Shown: one piece after another, positions 61,899-64,000 of the stretch
Layout: the number at the start of each line of letters is the position of its first letter
Numbering within the stretch: position 1 is the stretch's first letter
Assembly (NCBI RefSeq): GCF_001766675.1
Contig: NZ_MJLT01000056.1
Location: forward strand, 124,001 to 188,000
Source of the DNA: Arthrobacter sp. SW1
GTDB lineage: Bacteria > Actinomycetota > Actinomycetes > Actinomycetales > Micrococcaceae
Reading direction: 5' to 3'
Length of the DNA stretch: 64,000 bases
Program-made: the position numbers and the translations under genes
Notes under the pieces: generated by a model
The model's database searches: none
What the model was told of the DNA's origin: nothing
What the model saw: only the letters and a program-made list of their open reading frames with translations

Positions 61899-62336
61899 AT
61901 GAACGCCGACAACGCCCTCACCGGCCTCGCCCAGGAATTCCGCGACGCCCTCCGCCAGAGCGTGTATGTCCTCCGCCGGCTGGACGACGACGCGGAGCTG
62001 AGTTCCGCCCAGCTGGGCGTACTGAAAATGGCGTACGACGGCGGCGCCCGGGTAGGCGAAATCGCCCGCGACCTGGGGGTCAAGGTCCCCAGCGCCACCG
62101 AGCAGATCATCCGCCTCGAACGTGCCGGACTGCTGCGCAGGGAAGCCGATCCGGACGACTCCCGGGCCGTCCGGGTGCAGCTCACCGCTGAGGGGAGGGC
62201 CGCCGTCGGGCATGCCGACCAGCACCGCAATGAGCGCATCGCCGCCATCCTCGCCACGCTTGATCCGGCCGAACGTGACGCCGTCCGCGCCGCCCTGCCG
62301 GTGTTCCACAAAATCAACAACTCGGTGCGCGGCTGA
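61899..62336 (+). CDS. MarR-family transcriptional repressor
   Basis: This 145-residue winged-helix protein has AQLGVLKMAYDGGARVGEIA, then a recognition helix (LGVKVPSATEQIIRLERAGL) and the wing READPDDSRAVRVQLTAEG. It likely represses its own operon through the tandem sites over its start and releases DNA on binding a phenolic or drug ligand. It is followed 55 bp later by an MFS exporter. Confidence 0.92.
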   Translation: MNADNALTGLAQEFRDALRQSVYVLRRLDDDAELSSAQLGVLKMAYDGGARVGEIARDLGVKVPSATEQIIRLERAGLLRREADPDDSRAVRVQLTAEGRAAVGHADQHRNERIAAILATLDPAERDAVRAALPVFHKINNSVRG

Positions 62337-62391
62337 TCAGTCCCGCAAACCCAGCCGCGGCAACCACCAACAGCAACAGGAGCATCACCAC

Positions 62392-63618
62392 ATGAACGGC
62401 CAGCTCGCAGAGCACCTGCAGCCAGCAGAAGAAACCCTCGACGCCGAAAAGGCCTCATTCCTCAAGCAGCCCAAAGCCGTGTGGGCCACCGCCATCGCGG
62501 CCGTCTTCGCGTTCATGGGCATCGGGCTGGTGGACCCCATCCTGCCGGCCATTGCCACCAATTTGGACGCGACGCCCAGCGAGGTGTCCCTCCTGTTCAC
62601 CAGCTACTTCCTGGTCACCGCTGTGGCCATGCTGGTGACCGGCTTCGTGTCCTCCCGGATCGGCGGGAAGAAGACGCTCATGATCGGCCTGGCGCTGATC
62701 GTGGTGTTCGCCTCGCTGTCCGGAATGTCCGGATCGGTCGGTGAGCTGGTGGGCTTCCGTGCCGGCTGGGGCCTGGGCAACGCGCTGTTCGTGGCCACTG
62801 CGCTGGCGGTGATTGTCGGCGTCGCGAGCGGCGGGGCCGGAACCGCCATCATCCTCTACGAAGCCGCCCTGGGCCTGGGCATTTCACTCGGCCCGCTGCT
62901 CGGCGCACTCCTGGGCGGCTGGCAGTGGCGCGCCCCGTTCTTCGGCACCGCCGTCCTCATGGCGGTGGCGTTCATCGCCCTCATGGTGCTGCTGCCCAAG
63001 ACGCCCGCCCCGGCGAAGAAGGCCCGCCTGCGTGACCCGCTGCTCGCATTGGGCCACAAGGGCCTGCGGACCACGGCGGCCAGCGCGCTCTTCTACAACT
63101 ACGGTTTCTTCACCATCCTGGCCTTCACCCCGTTCATCCTGGGCATGGATGCCTACGGAATCGGTGCGGTGTTCTTCGGCTGGGGCGTGGCCGTGGCCGT
63201 GTTCTCGGTATTCGTGGCGCCCATCCTGCAGCGCCGTTTCGGTACGAACAACGTCCTGGTCGGCACGCTGGCAGCCCTCATGCTGGACCTTGTGGGGCTA
63301 GGACTGGCCGCGGGGCACTCGGTGACGGCCGTCGTCGCACTGGTGATCGTGGCCGGCGCGCTGCTGGGCATCAATAACACCCTCTACACCGAGCTGGCCA
63401 TGGAGGTCTCGGATTCGCCGCGGCCGGTGGCCTCTGCCGGCTACAACTTCGTGCGCTGGATGGGCGGCGCCTTGGCACCGTTCGCCGCCGCCCAGCTGGG
63501 CGAACACTTCGGGCCGCAGCTGCCGTTCTTCGCCGGTGCCGTGGCGCTGCTCCTGGCGATCGCCGTGGCCGTGGGCGGCCGGAAATTCCTGGCAGCCCAC
63601 GAACCGCACCTGGTGTAG
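62392..63618 (+). CDS. MFS drug/metabolite exporter
   Basis: This 408-residue protein has 12 membrane helices. FMGIGLVDPILPAIATNLDA opens the fold, GFVSSRIGGKKTLMIGLAL is the motif A loop, and GIGVSLGP-type glycines (ALGLGISLGPLLGALLGGWQWR) form motif C of exporters. It probably pumps out a toxic compound under MarR control. AGGAG lies 10 nt before the chosen ATG. Confidence 0.92.
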   Translation: MNGQLAEHLQPAEETLDAEKASFLKQPKAVWATAIAAVFAFMGIGLVDPILPAIATNLDATPSEVSLLFTSYFLVTAVAMLVTGFVSSRIGGKKTLMIGLALIVVFASLSGMSGSVGELVGFRAGWGLGNALFVATALAVIVGVASGGAGTAIILYEAALGLGISLGPLLGALLGGWQWRAPFFGTAVLMAVAFIALMVLLPKTPAPAKKARLRDPLLALGHKGLRTTAASALFYNYGFFTILAFTPFILGMDAYGIGAVFFGWGVAVAVFSVFVAPILQRRFGTNNVLVGTLAALMLDLVGLGLAAGHSVTAVVALVIVAGALLGINNTLYTELAMEVSDSPRPVASAGYNFVRWMGGALAPFAAAQLGEHFGPQLPFFAGAVALLLAIAVAVGGRKFLAAHEPHLV

Positions 63619-63623
63619 CCCGG

Positions 63624-64000
63624 CTACTTGGTCTCGAGCGGTTCCACCTTGGCGCCTTTGGGAACGAACAGGGTTTCGGCCTGCTCCAGGGACATGCCGT
63701 TGGTCTCGGGCACCTTGAACATGACGAAGAAGAAGGACGCCGCCGCGAAAAGGGCGTACATGCCGTAGGTGAGCGGCAGCGAACCGGCCGCCATGACGGG
63801 GAAGCTCAGGGTGATGGCGAAGTTCGCCACCCACTGTGCCGCGGCGGCAAGGCCGAGCGCGCGGCCACGGATACGGGACGGGAAGATCTCGCCGAGCAGC
63901 ACCCACACCAGCGGACCCCAGGACACGCCGAAGCTGACCACGAAAAGGTTCGCCGCCACCAGGGCCACCGGGCCCCAGGCGCCCGGAAGCGAGATGTCCG
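63624..64000 (-). CDS. Sugar-porter-family MFS transporter, 5'-truncated by the window end
   Basis: The visible 124 codons are the C-terminal part, with SWGPLVWVLLGEIFPSRIRG, GRALGLAAAAQWVANF and the family-end PETNGMSLEQAE. These are signatures of the GLUT/XylE-type sugar porters. The frame stays open to base 64000, so the start is outside. It ends 5 bp after the convergent MFS gene. Confidence 0.92.
   Translation of the reverse strand, partial: DISLPGAWGPVALVAANLFVVSFGVSWGPLVWVLLGEIFPSRIRGRALGLAAAAQWVANFAITLSFPVMAAGSLPLTYGMYALFAAASFFFVMFKVPETNGMSLEQAETLFVPKGAKVEPLETK

Overview
The window is about 67% GC, densely coded and without prophage, rRNA or tRNA genes. Gene content and near-verbatim family resemblance (for example a homoprotocatechuate 2,3-dioxygenase like the Arthrobacter globiformis and Brevibacterium fuscum enzymes) point to a soil actinobacterium of the Micrococcaceae, most likely Arthrobacter or a close relative. 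Many single genes have a TANNNT box 6-8 nt before the start codon, which suggests leaderless transcripts as is common in Actinobacteria.

Region 1 (1-6340) is a 4-hydroxyphenylacetate/homoprotocatechuate meta-cleavage operon: a fumarylacetoacetate-hydrolase/RraA fusion (hpaG-like, 5' end outside the window), a GntR/FadR-type regulator, hpaE, hpaD, hpaH and hpaI. It leads to pyruvate and succinic semialdehyde. Region 2 (6432-15026) holds mostly single genes: a lipoprotein, a TrkH potassium transporter, small enzymes, purB, and a WXG100-like protein coupled to an alpha/beta-hydrolase. Region 3 (15150-21204) carries an aminotransferase, a 2-oxoacid dehydrogenase E1alpha-E1beta-E2 operon (probably branched-chain) behind a 38-bp palindrome, a small membrane protein, and an aminotransferase/universal stress protein pair that is transcribed leftward from 22511. 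Region 4 (22661-26716) has an unrecognised two-gene unit (soluble protein plus membrane protein), a GerMN-type lipoprotein, and a divergent FMN reductase/TetR pair sharing an operator.

Region 5 (26993-32970) is a Dpp-type ABC importer operon (two permeases, a double ATPase, a binding lipoprotein), followed by a Gfo/Idh/MocA oxidoreductase. Region 6 (34148-36329) is a module of a secreted Ala-rich protein, an ECF sigma factor and a membrane-anchored anti-sigma-like protein. Next come a DUF222/HNH protein, alanine dehydrogenase, a DctA dicarboxylate symporter, a PucR/AdeR-type regulator and small genes.

Region 7 (42953-55347) is the most striking. A LacI regulator with two operators over its promoter precedes a binding protein, two permeases and two ATPases of the Dpp/Opp family, a cytoplasmic GH32 fructosidase and a 1242-residue secreted GH32 enzyme with four LamG/CBM66-like modules. 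The layout fits extracellular fructan (levan/inulin) breakdown, uptake of fructo-oligosaccharides by a peptide-type ABC transporter, and intracellular hydrolysis.

Region 8 (55369-64000) contains a phosphoribosyltransferase, a MoaF-like protein, two SDR oxidoreductases, an Imm26-like orphan immunity gene, a CycA-like amino-acid permease, a GNAT acetyltransferase, a MarR/MFS efflux pair with tandem operators, and a truncated sugar-porter gene.
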